Assembly: GCF_026342835.1 (NCBI RefSeq)
Contig: NZ_JAPEMI010000001.1
Location: 2,300,501-2,364,500 of the forward strand
Direction of reading: 5' to 3'
Origin: Streptomyces sp. NBC_00154
GTDB lineage: Bacteria; Actinomycetota; Actinomycetes; Streptomycetales; Streptomycetaceae
DNA length: 64,000 bases
The notes under the pieces are model-generated. The model saw nothing but the letters and a program-made list of their open reading frames with translations, did no database searches and had not been told where the DNA came from. The position numbers and the translations under genes are program-made. This document shows positions 8,473-15,659 of the stretch, in pieces; position 1 is the stretch's first letter, and each line of letters opens with the position of its first letter.

Positions 8473-9753
8473 TCATCGCGGCGCGCCGCCTTCCTCCGCC
8501 TCCTTCTCCGCCCGCGCCAGCAGCAGCGCCCGCTCGCGTGCGTTGCGGGTCAGTCCCGCCGCCCGCACGAATTCCGCCCGCGCCTCGTCCGCACGCCCCA
8601 GCCGTGCCAGCAGATCGCCGCGCACGCTCGGCAGCAGGTGGTACGCCGCCAGCGCCCGGTCGCCGGCCAGGGCATCGACCAGTGCGAGCCCGGCCCCGGG
8701 CCCCTCGGCCATCGACACCGCGACCGCGCGGTTCAGTTCCACCACGGGTGACGGGGCCGCCTTGGCCAGCAGGCCGTAGAGCGTGGCGATGACCGCCCAG
8801 TCCGTCTCCTCGTACGTCACCGCGTGGGCGTGGCACGCTGCGATGGCGGCCTGCAGGGCGTACGGGCCGGGGGCCCCGCCCAGCGCGTTCGCCCGCTCCA
8901 GGGCCGCGTACCCGCGCCGGATCAGCAACCGGTCCCAGCGGGACCGGTTCTGGTCGGCGAGCAGGACGGGCTCGCCGTCCGGGCCGGTCCTGGCCGCGGT
9001 GCGGGACGCCTGGAGCTCCAGCAGGGCGACCAGGCCGTGCACTTCGGGTTCCTGCCCCATCAGCCCGGCCAGCACCCGGGCCAGCCGCAGCGCGTCCTCG
9101 CAGAGCCCCGGGCGCAGCCAGTCGTCGCCCGCGGTGGCCGCGTACCCCTCGTTGAAGATCAGGTAGATCACTTCGAGTACGGAGTCGAGCCGGGCCGCGC
9201 GGTCGGCGCCGTACGGCACTTCGAAGGGGACGCCGGCCCGGCCCAGGGTGCGTTTCGCGCGGACGATGCGCTGGGCGACTGTCGGCTCGGAGACCAGGAA
9301 CGCCCGGGCGATCTCGTCGGTGGTGAGGCCGCCGAGCAGCCGCAGGGTGAGCGCGATCCGGGCCTCGGTCGACAGCACCGGGTGGCACGCGGTGAAGATC
9401 AGCCGCAGCAGGTCGTCGTCGATGTCGTCGGCCCCTGCGATGTCGTCCGGCCCGGGCGGCTGCACGTCCTCCAGGGTCCGTCCGACCTCGGCGAGCTTGC
9501 GGGCGTACGTCTCCTTGCGGCGGACCAGATCGATCGCGCGGTGCTTGGCGGTGGCCGTCAGCCAGGCGCCCGGCCGGTCCGGGACACCCGACTCCGGCCA
9601 CTGCTCCAATGCCGCGACCAGGGCGTCCTGCGCGAGTTCTTCGGCGATGCCCACGTCCCGCACGATGCGGGCGACAGCGGCGATGATCCGCGCGGACTCG
9701 ATCCTGAATACGGCCTCGACCGCCGCGGCCGCGCTTGCTTCCGTCACGGCCAC
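8473..9753 (-). CDS. ECF RNA polymerase sigma factor, ECF42 type
   Basis: 426 residues, more than twice the usual ECF length. Sigma region 2 spans about 12-85 (RIVRDVGIAEELAQDALVAAL, GAWLTATAKHRAIDLVRRK). Region 4 spans about 115-175 (TLRLLGGLTTDEIARAFLVS, VAQRIVRAKRTL). The long C-terminal extension (about 185-426) is the all-helical, TPR-like region (DUF6596) that defines ECF42 sigma factors; it is needed for activity there and replaces a classical anti-sigma. The neighbouring DGPF-motif protein confirms the group. Start: GTG 9753, with GTG 9747 an alternative; no good ribosome site for either. It would direct polymerase to TGTCGA/CGAC-type promoters, one of which precedes the DGPF gene. 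Confidence 0.9.
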   Translation of the reverse strand: MAVTEASAAAAVEAVFRIESARIIAAVARIVRDVGIAEELAQDALVAALEQWPESGVPDRPGAWLTATAKHRAIDLVRRKETYARKLAEVGRTLEDVQPPGPDDIAGADDIDDDLLRLIFTACHPVLSTEARIALTLRLLGGLTTDEIARAFLVSEPTVAQRIVRAKRTLGRAGVPFEVPYGADRAARLDSVLEVIYLIFNEGYAATAGDDWLRPGLCEDALRLARVLAGLMGQEPEVHGLVALLELQASRTAARTGPDGEPVLLADQNRSRWDRLLIRRGYAALERANALGGAPGPYALQAAIAACHAHAVTYEETDWAVIATLYGLLAKAAPSPVVELNRAVAVSMAEGPGAGLALVDALAGDRALAAYHLLPSVRGDLLARLGRADEARAEFVRAAGLTRNARERALLLARAEKEAEEGGAPR

Positions 9754-9775
9754 CCATCAGAGCAGCCCATCAGAG
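9753..9775. repeat. Short tandem repeat at sigma gene start
   Basis: The 10-mer CCCATCAGAG occurs twice (9753-9762 and 9766-9775), 13 bp apart, directly at the start of the sigma-factor gene. On the mRNA strand it reads CTCTGATGGG twice. It may affect translation initiation; no known role. Confidence 0.6.
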
Positions 9776-9818
9776 GCGGAGCAAGCGCGGCCGGGCCGGG
9801 GCGGTAGCGCGTACTGGC

Positions 9819-10175
9819 TCAGCCCTCGGCGATCTCGCGGACCTCGGCGGTGACCGTCCAGTTGTTCGGGTGGATCTCCAGGAACCGCTTGGTCCACTCC
9901 AGCGCCTCGGCCTTGTCCTTGCACTGCATGAGCGCGTAGCCGCCGACGACTTCCTTCGTCTCGGTGAAGGGTCCGTCGGTGTAGCTCAGCTTGCCGTCCT
10001 CCCAGCTGACCCTCGTCCCCTGGGAGGTGGGGGCGAGCCCCGCGGTGTCCAGCATGACCCCGGCCTTGGTGATCTCCTCGAACAGCGCCCCCATGCGCGC
10101 CTCGAACTCGGGGTCCGGGGTCTGGGCGGGCAGGTTCTGCTCATCGATGCGGATCATCGACAGAAAGCGCGGCAT
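9819..10175 (-). CDS. YciI-like DGPF-motif protein
   Basis: 118 residues of the YCII/DGPF family, a small dimeric ferredoxin-like fold. The DGPF signature is visible in SYTDGPFTETKEVVGGYAL, together with SMIRIDEQ at the start and the closing helix EALEWTKRFLE. Proteins of this family are the typical partners and targets of ECF41/ECF42 sigma factors; their biochemical role is not established. ATG 10175 follows a GAGGAG site. It is the first gene of the unit with the sigma factor 65 bp downstream. Confidence 0.9.
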   Translation of the reverse strand: MPRFLSMIRIDEQNLPAQTPDPEFEARMGALFEEITKAGVMLDTAGLAPTSQGTRVSWEDGKLSYTDGPFTETKEVVGGYALMQCKDKAEALEWTKRFLEIHPNNWTVTAEVREIAEG

Positions 10176-10227
10176 GGTGACTCCTCGGTGCGGGAGGACG
10201 GGGGCTTTCCCTGCCTCTCACCCTTGC

Positions 10228-10254
10228 GTCGAACGGGAGACGCCGCAATCGACA
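10228..10254 (-). promoter_or_regulatory. Predicted ECF42-dependent promoter
   Basis: On the minus strand TGTCGA (10249-10254) and CGAC (10228-10231), separated by 17 bp, match the ECF42 promoter pattern as I recall it from S. venezuelae (TGTCGA at -35, CGA/TC at -10). It lies 53 bp upstream of the DGPF gene start, where autoregulated control would be expected. Confidence 0.65.
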
Positions 10255-10259
10255 CACCT

Positions 10260-10276
10260 CCGGAAGATTTTTCCGG
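10260..10276 (-). terminator. Weak terminator after LCP gene
   Basis: CCGGAA-GATTT-TTCCGG (6-bp arms) lies 4 bp after the stop of the LCP gene and just upstream of the ECF42-type promoter, separating the two transcription units. Confidence 0.5.
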
Positions 10277-10279
10277 CCT

Positions 10280-11329
10280 TTATCGCAGGGACGCCCAGAG
10301 CCTGCTCGCGGCGGGCTCCTGCGCCACCACCCGGTTGGGGTCGGACGGGGCCGCGACGACGGGCATGGTGACCGTGGTCAGCCCGGTCGAGGAGAGGGCG
10401 CCGAGGCTCTGCGCCAGGCCCCTCAGCTCGCCGAGCGAGTCGAGGCCGGTGTCCGTGGTCAGACTGCCGGTGACCGCGTCCACCATCTTGTACAGGCCGG
10501 CCGGGTCGGTCAGCAGATCGGTCTTCCCGGCCTCCTGCAGCAGCGCCTCGACCAGCTGTTGCTGGAGCTTTATCCGGCCCAGGTCGCTGCCGTCGCCGAT
10601 GCCGTGGCGGGTGCGGGCGAAGGCCAGGGCCTGGGTGCCGTCGAGCCGGTGGGTGCCCGCACCGAGGTGGAGATGACTGCTGTCGTCGTCGATGTCCTGC
10701 GTCGTGGTGACGGTCACCCCGCCCAGCGCGTCGACGAGACCGGCGAAGCCGGCGAAGTCGATCTCGATGTAGTGGTCCATCCGGACGCCGGTGAGCTGCT
10801 CCACCGTCTTGACCGCGCAGACGGGACCGCCGACCGCGTACGCGCTGTTGAACATCGCCCGGTAGGTCGTCGGAGTGGTGCCGCCCGAAAGGGTCGGACA
10901 CGAGGGGCGCGTCACCAGGGTGTCGCGCGGAATGCTGACGACGGTGGCCTTCGTACGGTCGGCATCGACATGGACGACCATCGCCGTGTCGGAGCGGGCG
11001 CCCGTGCTGTCACCGCCGCCGAGCGCGGAGTTCTCGCTGCCGCTGCGCGAGTCCGACCCGAGAACCAGGATGTTCAGCACACCGGTCGGCAGCGGGGACG
11101 CGGAGGCCGAGGGCGACGCCGACGCCGAGGGGGCCGCGGCCGGCACGGTGACGGGCACCCTGGCGGGGCGGTCGTCGCCCAGCGCGCTGTCGATGTCCAC
11201 ACTGCGGATGTTCTGGTTCAGATGCCAGTACGTCCACCCCGCCCCGGCCGCGGCGAGCACCAGGATGCAGCCCATCACAGCCGCGGCCGCCTTGAGCCGA
11301 CGGGAACGGCGTCTCTTGTCTCCGGTCAC
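10280..11329 (-). CDS. LCP family (LytR-CpsA-Psr) glycopolymer transferase
   Basis: 349 residues. A basic cytoplasmic start (TGDKRRRSRRLK) leads into one membrane helix (about 14-34), then a Ser/Ala/Pro-rich linker (about 63-82) and an extracellular LCP domain starting at GVLNILVLGSDSRSG. Conserved arginine and aspartate motifs are visible in ARSDTAMVVHVDAD, VVSIPRDTLV and ALAFARTRH. LCP enzymes move teichoic acids or other glycopolymers from lipid carriers to peptidoglycan. GTG 11329 lacks a ribosome site; TACGTT 7 nt upstream suggests a leaderless message. It is separated from the following minus-strand genes by hairpin 10260-10276. Confidence 0.9.
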   Translation of the reverse strand: MTGDKRRRSRRLKAAAAVMGCILVLAAAGAGWTYWHLNQNIRSVDIDSALGDDRPARVPVTVPAAAPSASASPSASASPLPTGVLNILVLGSDSRSGSENSALGGGDSTGARSDTAMVVHVDADRTKATVVSIPRDTLVTRPSCPTLSGGTTPTTYRAMFNSAYAVGGPVCAVKTVEQLTGVRMDHYIEIDFAGFAGLVDALGGVTVTTTQDIDDDSSHLHLGAGTHRLDGTQALAFARTRHGIGDGSDLGRIKLQQQLVEALLQEAGKTDLLTDPAGLYKMVDAVTGSLTTDTGLDSLGELRGLAQSLGALSSTGLTTVTMPVVAAPSDPNRVVAQEPAASRLWASLR

Positions 11330-11413
11330 GTCGAGGAACGTAGGTCCGAATTATTACGCCGGGAACCCTTGTTCGGTTTTCTTTCGGGAAATCTCAGGAT
11401 CCGTTGAGTTTTC

Positions 11414-11701
11414 TCATGTCCCGCCGACATCCCGGCCGGTGTCCGGACCGGCGACCTCGAACCGCCAGCGGTGCACTGCCCGGGTGATCAACTCCGGCTC
11501 GGGCTCGGGAAGTTCGGGCAGCACGTCGCCGTACGCCGCCTCCCACCAGGTGATGACCAGCACCCGGTCCTGCGGCGCGCGCAGCAGTTCGTACCGCAGC
11601 GGCTCGTACGCCAGCTCGCCCGCGCGCGCCCGCGCCCACTCCAGCAGCTCGGCGCCCCGGCCGGCCACGGCCCGGGCCTCCCACATGAGGGCGACGGTCA
11701 T
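11414..11701 (-). CDS. Hypothetical protein coupled to tsaD
   Basis: 95 residues. The pattern ([31 protein letters not shown]) resembles small dimeric alpha-beta barrel proteins of the antibiotic-monooxygenase type, but no firm family can be named. Its ATG overlaps the tsaD stop (ATGA), so it should be translated by re-initiation after tsaD. It ends 84 bp before the LCP gene. Function unknown. Confidence 0.7.
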   Translation of the reverse strand: MTVALMWEARAVAGRGAELLEWARARAGELAYEPLRYELLRAPQDRVLVITWWEAAYGDVLPELPEPEPELITRAVHRWRFEVAGPDTGRDVGGT

Positions 11702-12801
11702 GAGTAGAGGTTGTCCTTGCTGACCTCGTGCACATGATCGTGGTCGTGGTGGTGCGCACTGCCCGGCACATGCGTGTCCGTCACCGGCAGCGACGAGTCC
11801 GCCGACAGCTCCAGGTCCGACGCCGACCGGTTGCGGGCCACCATCTCGGCGCCCAGCGCCGCGACCATCGCACCGTTGTCCGTGCACAGCCCCGGCCGCG
11901 GCACCCGCAGCCGGATGCCGGCCCGCTCGCACCGCTCCTGGGCCAGCGCCCGCAGCCGCGAGTTGGCCGCGACCCCGCCGCCGATCATCAGATGGTCGAC
12001 GCCCTCGTCCTTGCAGGCCCGGACGGCCTTGCGGGTGAGCACATCCACCACGGCCTCCTGGAAGGACGCCGCCACGTCCCGAACCGGCACCTCCTCGCCC
12101 GCGGCCCGCTTCGCCTCGATCCAGCGGGCGACGGATGTCTTCAGGCCGGAGAAGGAGAAGTCGTACGCGGGGTCGCGCGAGCCGCTCAGTCCGCGCGGGA
12201 ACGCGATGGCCTTCGGGTCGCCCTCCTTCGCCAGCCGGTCGATGACCGGCCCGCCGGGGAAGCCGAGGTTCAGCACCCGGGCGATCTTGTCGAAGGCCTC
12301 GCCCGCCGCGTCGTCGATGGTCGCGCCCATCGGCCGTACGTCGTTGGTGATGTCCGGCGCGAGCAGCAGCGACGAGTGGCCGCCGCTGACCAGCAGCGCC
12401 ATGGTCGGCTCGGGCAGCGGGCCGTGCTCCAACTGATCGACGCAGATGTGCGAGGCGAGGTGGTTCACGCCGTACAGCGGCTTGTTCAGCGCGTACGCGT
12501 ACGCCTTCGCCGCCGAGACGCCGACGAGCAGCGCGCCCGCGAGCCCGGGACCGGCCGTGACGGCGATGCCGTCGAGGTCGCGGGCGCTGATGCCGGCTTC
12601 CTTCAGGGCGCGTTCGATGGTGGGGACCATCGACTCCAGGTGGGCGCGGGAGGCGATCTCCGGGACGACGCCGCCGAAGCGGGCATGGGTGTCGACGCTG
12701 GACGCGATGGCGTCGGCGAGCAGCGTCGTACCGCGGACGATACCGACGCCGGTCTCGTCGCAGGAGGTCTCGATGCCGAGTACGAGCGGTTCGTCAGCCA
12801 T
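11698..12801 (-). CDS. tsaD: tRNA N6-threonylcarbamoyladenosine synthase, TsaD
   Basis: 367 residues, full length. With TsaB and TsaE it transfers the threonylcarbamoyl group to A37 of ANN-decoding tRNAs (t6A). It is an ASKHA-fold metalloenzyme: [14 protein letters not shown] at the N-terminus, the metal-binding HxxxH in [22 protein letters not shown], and [11 protein letters not shown] near the C-terminus. The end is histidine-rich ([13 protein letters not shown]), not part of the core fold. ATG 12801 shares one base with the rimI stop (TGATG). Order tsaB-rimI-tsaD is the classic actinobacterial t6A cluster. Confidence 0.97.
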   Translation of the reverse strand: MADEPLVLGIETSCDETGVGIVRGTTLLADAIASSVDTHARFGGVVPEIASRAHLESMVPTIERALKEAGISARDLDGIAVTAGPGLAGALLVGVSAAKAYAYALNKPLYGVNHLASHICVDQLEHGPLPEPTMALLVSGGHSSLLLAPDITNDVRPMGATIDDAAGEAFDKIARVLNLGFPGGPVIDRLAKEGDPKAIAFPRGLSGSRDPAYDFSFSGLKTSVARWIEAKRAAGEEVPVRDVAASFQEAVVDVLTRKAVRACKDEGVDHLMIGGGVAANSRLRALAQERCERAGIRLRVPRPGLCTDNGAMVAALGAEMVARNRSASDLELSADSSLPVTDTHVPGSAHHHDHDHVHEVSKDNLYS

Positions 12802-13316
12802 CAGTCAGTCTCTGTCTCTTGTACGGGCTCTTGTGCGGGCTCTTGCACCGTCAGGCGCATGACGAGCGCGTCGATGTTGCCCGGCTGGTAGTAGCCGCGG
12901 CGGAAGCCGATCGGTTCGAAGCCGAAGCGTTCGTACAGCTTCTGCGCGCGGGTGTTGTCGACCCGGACCTCGAGCAGCACCTCGGCGCACTCGAAGGCCG
13001 TGGCGTGCTTCAGCAGGTCGGTGAGGAGTTCCGAGCCGAGGCCGCCGCCCCAGTGGTCACGGGTGACGCCGATCGTCTGGACGTCGGCGAGGTCACCGGC
13101 CGCGGCGAGCCCCGCGTACCCGACGATCCGGCCGGTGACCGGGGACTCGGCGACGACATAGCGCCGGGTCGCCTGCGGGCCGCGCGCGTGCGCCAGCTCG
13201 GACCAGAACATACCGGCCGACCAGGCGTCCTCCGGGAACAGCTCGTGTTCGAGCTCCAGCACCGGATCGATGTCCCACCAGCGCATTTCACGCAGTACGG
13301 CGGTCGGGGGCGTCAC
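12801..13316 (-). CDS. rimI: Ribosomal protein S18 alanine N-acetyltransferase RimI
   Basis: 171 residues of the GNAT fold: the acetyl-CoA loop [14 protein letters not shown] and the C-terminal [27 protein letters not shown] are typical of RimI. It acetylates N-termini, classically of S18. The C-terminal tail [14 protein letters not shown] is a low-complexity extension. GTG 13316 overlaps the tsaB stop by 4 bp, so it is coupled to tsaB. RimI is commonly encoded between TsaB and TsaD. Confidence 0.92.
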   Translation of the reverse strand: MTPPTAVLREMRWWDIDPVLELEHELFPEDAWSAGMFWSELAHARGPQATRRYVVAESPVTGRIVGYAGLAAAGDLADVQTIGVTRDHWGGGLGSELLTDLLKHATAFECAEVLLEVRVDNTRAQKLYERFGFEPIGFRRGYYQPGNIDALVMRLTVQEPAQEPVQETETD

Positions 13317-13975
13317 TTCGGGGTGACCACCTTGTAGTTCTTCGGGACCTGGGCGTCGGGCCTGCGCAGATACAGCGGCTGCGGCGGCAGCAGCTGCGCT
13401 CCCGCGGCGAGACGCTCGGCGGCCAGGGCTGCGAGCGCACCCGCGGAGACGTGCTCGGGACCGCGGGCGTCCGGGAACGCGTCGGGGTAGAGCGCCGCGC
13501 CCGCCCCGACCACCGGAAGGCCGGCGAGCTGTTCGGCGATGTCGGCGGGCCGGTCGACGGCGGGTTCACCGATGCGGGTACGGGGGTCCTCGTACCGCGC
13601 CCAGTAGACCTCCTTGCGGCGGGCGTCCGTCGCGACGGCGAACGGGCCCTCCAGGCCGCTGCGTCCGGCGGCGTACGCGAGGCCGTCCAGCGTGCACAGC
13701 CCGTACACCGGCACGGAGAGCACCGAGCCGAACGTCGCGGCCGTCACCAGCCCGACCCGCAGGCCCGTGTACGGTCCCGGGCCGACGCCCACGACCACCC
13801 CGGTCACGGCGTCGAGTCCCGTCCCGGCGTCGCCGAGGACCCGGTCGACAGCGGGCAGCAGCAGCTCCCCGTGCCGTCGGGCGTCGACCTGACTCGACTC
13901 GGCGACGACGGCGGTCCCGTCGTGCAGGGCAACGGTGACGGCGGGGGTGGCGGTATCCACAGCGAGCAAGAGCAC
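13313..13975 (-). CDS. tsaB: t6A synthesis protein TsaB
   Basis: 220 residues. TsaB is the inactive ASKHA paralogue that scaffolds TsaD and TsaE. LLLAVDTATPAVTVAL, RHGELLLPAVD and VGPGPYTGLRVG (about 68-79) are diagnostic. GTG 13975 is preceded at exactly 6 nt by TAGGCT (13982-13987) and no ribosome site, so a leaderless transcript is likely. First gene of tsaB-rimI-tsaD-hypothetical, all overlapping. Confidence 0.95.
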   Translation of the reverse strand: MLLLAVDTATPAVTVALHDGTAVVAESSQVDARRHGELLLPAVDRVLGDAGTGLDAVTGVVVGVGPGPYTGLRVGLVTAATFGSVLSVPVYGLCTLDGLAYAAGRSGLEGPFAVATDARRKEVYWARYEDPRTRIGEPAVDRPADIAEQLAGLPVVGAGAALYPDAFPDARGPEHVSAGALAALAAERLAAGAQLLPPQPLYLRRPDAQVPKNYKVVTPK

Positions 13976-13981
13976 GCAAAC

Positions 13982-13987
13982 AGCCTA
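13982..13987 (-). promoter_or_regulatory. -10 element of tsaB (leaderless)
   Basis: TAGGCT on the minus strand ends 6 nt before the GTG start of tsaB. No good -35 is visible, which is common in Streptomyces leaderless promoters. Confidence 0.45.
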
Positions 13988-14148
13988 CGGCTCCGGCGAC
14001 GGCACCACGGCTCCCCGTACGGAGTCCCGTTCCCACCGGCCGCTGCTGCTACCGTCACCCGGTGTACGCGGGTACGACGTAAACGCTTGTACGACATGCG
14101 ACATACGAAGCGCTTGCGTGACAGACGAAAGCGAAAGGGGCGCGCACG

Positions 14149-14715
14149 GTGGCAAGGGGCAGCTCGGGAATCGTGGCCGGGCTCACTGCGGCGGCACTCG
14201 CCGCGGTCGGTTTCCTGGCCTACCAGGCATCGGCGAATGTCCCCGAGACACTCGCCGTCCCCAGTCCGAAGGCGACCAGCACCGCCCCCGCCGCCGGCCA
14301 CGCCGCCGAGCACAAGGACAAGAAGAACCCGCTCGCGGTCCCCGCCGACTCCGGCGCCGGGGCGCGGGTCGTGTACGCGCTGGACGACCGGCGGGTGTGG
14401 CTGGTCGACGCGAAGGGAAAGATGCTCCGGTCCTTCGCGGTCATGCCGAGTTCCGTGAATCCGCGGCCCGGGTCGTACAAGGTGCGTTCGCGCACGGGCG
14501 TCATCAAGGGCTCGGACGGCGTGCCGATCGAGCACGTGGTGCTGTTCGCGATGGCCGACGGCGGCGTGCCCGTCGGGTTCAGTGCGGCGCAGGACGGCTC
14601 CATGAAGAGCCCCGACCCGAAGCGGAAGACCGGCGGGGTACGGATGAAGCGGGCGGACGGCAACGCGATGTGGGCGTTCGCGACGGTCGGCGCAAAGGTG
14701 GTCGTGGTCCCGTAA
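14149..14715 (+). CDS. Exported L,D-transpeptidase-like protein lacking a catalytic Cys
   Basis: 188 residues. A membrane or signal segment (about 8-28, IVAGLTAAALAAVGFLAYQA) precedes an Ala/Pro-rich linker and a domain from about residue 73 (RVVYALDDRRVWLVDAKGKM, SVNPRPGSYKVRSRTG, GVPIEHVVLFA) that looks like the first strands of a YkuD L,D-transpeptidase. The protein contains no cysteine, so it cannot carry the family's nucleophile. It is probably a non-catalytic relative or binding domain. GTG 14149 follows GAAAGGGG. It is divergent from tsaB, with about 170 bp of shared upstream DNA. Confidence 0.65.
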   Translation: MARGSSGIVAGLTAAALAAVGFLAYQASANVPETLAVPSPKATSTAPAAGHAAEHKDKKNPLAVPADSGAGARVVYALDDRRVWLVDAKGKMLRSFAVMPSSVNPRPGSYKVRSRTGVIKGSDGVPIEHVVLFAMADGGVPVGFSAAQDGSMKSPDPKRKTGGVRMKRADGNAMWAFATVGAKVVVVP

Positions 14716-14760
14716 CGCCCGGGCGGAAGCCGGCTGCGCGTCGTCTCGTGCGGAAGCCCG

Positions 14761-14931
14761 CTACGCGGCGTCGCGCTCCTCGGACGCCTGCGGCTCCCCT
14801 GATTCCTGCCGTTCCTCGGACGGCGGGGTGGAGACCGCGGTGGCCGCGGCGCAGGCCGCCAGTAGATCCTTCATCGACACCGCGGACGGCACTGGCGGCT
14901 GCGGCTGCGCTTCACGCTCGGGCGTCGGCAT
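14761..14931 (-). CDS. Small hypothetical protein (56 aa)
   Basis: 56 codons from ATG 14931, with AGGAGG 5 nt upstream. The product begins MPTPEREAQPQPPVPS, has a short hydrophobic helix (KDLLAACAAATAVS, about 21-34) and ends in an acidic tail (EEREDAA-like, rich in Glu and Ser). Third positions are strongly G/C. From memory, proteins of this size and sequence occur after tsaE in other Streptomyces, but I can assign no function. A perfect palindrome (14963-14980) lies 32 bp upstream, so its expression is probably regulated. Confidence 0.65.
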   Translation of the reverse strand: MPTPEREAQPQPPVPSAVSMKDLLAACAAATAVSTPPSEERQESGEPQASEERDAA

Positions 14932-14962
14932 GGATGCCTCCTGGGGCTCCGGTGGAAGGCGT

Positions 14963-14980
14963 GGTTAGGTAGACCTAACC
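14963..14980. promoter_or_regulatory. Perfect 8-2-8 palindrome, likely operator
   Basis: GGTTAGGT-AG-ACCTAACC is a perfect inverted repeat 32-49 bp upstream of the 56-aa gene, where its promoter should lie. The half-sites TTAGG/CCTAA recall iron boxes of the DmdR/DtxR family, but the distance between arms is not that of the known 19-bp box. The cognate regulator is unknown. Confidence 0.6.
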
Positions 14981-15031
14981 CGCTCTCGGCATCCATGTGA
15001 CCACGCCCGGCCTGCCCCGCGCAACAATATG

Positions 15032-15046
15032 CCGACAGCCTGTCGG
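15032..15046 (-). terminator. Terminator after tsaE
   Basis: CCGACA-GCC-TGTCGG (6-bp arms) lies 19 bp after the tsaE stop and is followed on the minus strand by CATATTGTTG. It would end the hydrolase-tsaE message before the separately controlled 56-aa gene. Confidence 0.55.
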
Positions 15047-15065
15047 AAAACTCGTCTGCGCGGGC

Positions 15066-15659
15066 TCAGTGCGCCGCTTCCAGCGCCGCCCGCAGCCCGG
15101 ACCAGCGCGCGCCGATCCCGACCAGCGTCACCGAGCGCCGTTCGTCGGCCGTATCGCCGACCGCGCGGTGGATCACCACGTGCAGCCGGTCGTCCGACAG
15201 CTCCTCGACCTTGCCGTCTCCCCACTCCACGACCACTACCGACTCCGGCAGCGACACGTCGAGGTCCAGGTCCTCCATCTCGTCGAGCCCGCCGCCCAGC
15301 CGGTACGCGTCGACATGGACGAGCGCCGGGCCGATGCCCAGGGACGGGTGGACGCGGGCGATCACAAAGGTGGGAGAGGTCACGGCGCCGCGCACCCCGA
15401 GGCCCTCACCGAGGCCCCGGGTCAGCGTCGTCTTCCCGGCACCGAGCTCACCGCTGAGCATCACGAGGTCGCCGGGGCGCAGCAGGCCGGCGATCCGGCG
15501 GCCCAGGGCCTGCATCTGTTCGGGGGAGGTGACGTCGAGACGGGCGGTGACCGGGGTTTCCCCGGCCGGGGCTGCTCCGGCCTGCGTCTCCCCGATCGCC
15601 GGGTGCGCGCCCGGTGCGTTTGCGGCGTCAGCCGCCAGGCTGTTGTGCGGTGCTTCCAT
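15066..15659 (-). CDS. tsaE: t6A synthesis ATPase TsaE
   Basis: 197 residues. TsaE is the P-loop ATPase that drives turnover of the TsaB-TsaD complex. Walker A is SGELGAGKTT (about 69-78), followed by LTRGLGEGLGV and SPTFVIARVHP; VHVDAYRL and VVVEWGDGKV mark the nucleotide and Walker B-like region. The first 35 residues are an Ala/Pro-rich extension. ATG 15659 was chosen over TTG 15668; either way the gene overlaps the end of the hydrolase gene by about 32 bp, so they are co-transcribed. Confidence 0.93.
   Translation of the reverse strand: MEAPHNSLAADAANAPGAHPAIGETQAGAAPAGETPVTARLDVTSPEQMQALGRRIAGLLRPGDLVMLSGELGAGKTTLTRGLGEGLGVRGAVTSPTFVIARVHPSLGIGPALVHVDAYRLGGGLDEMEDLDLDVSLPESVVVVEWGDGKVEELSDDRLHVVIHRAVGDTADERRSVTLVGIGARWSGLRAALEAAH

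Noticed and set aside
14963..14980. Classical DmdR/DtxR iron box
   Set aside because: Half-sites are similar, but the spacing (8-2-8) does not fit the 19-bp consensus; kept only as an unassigned palindrome.
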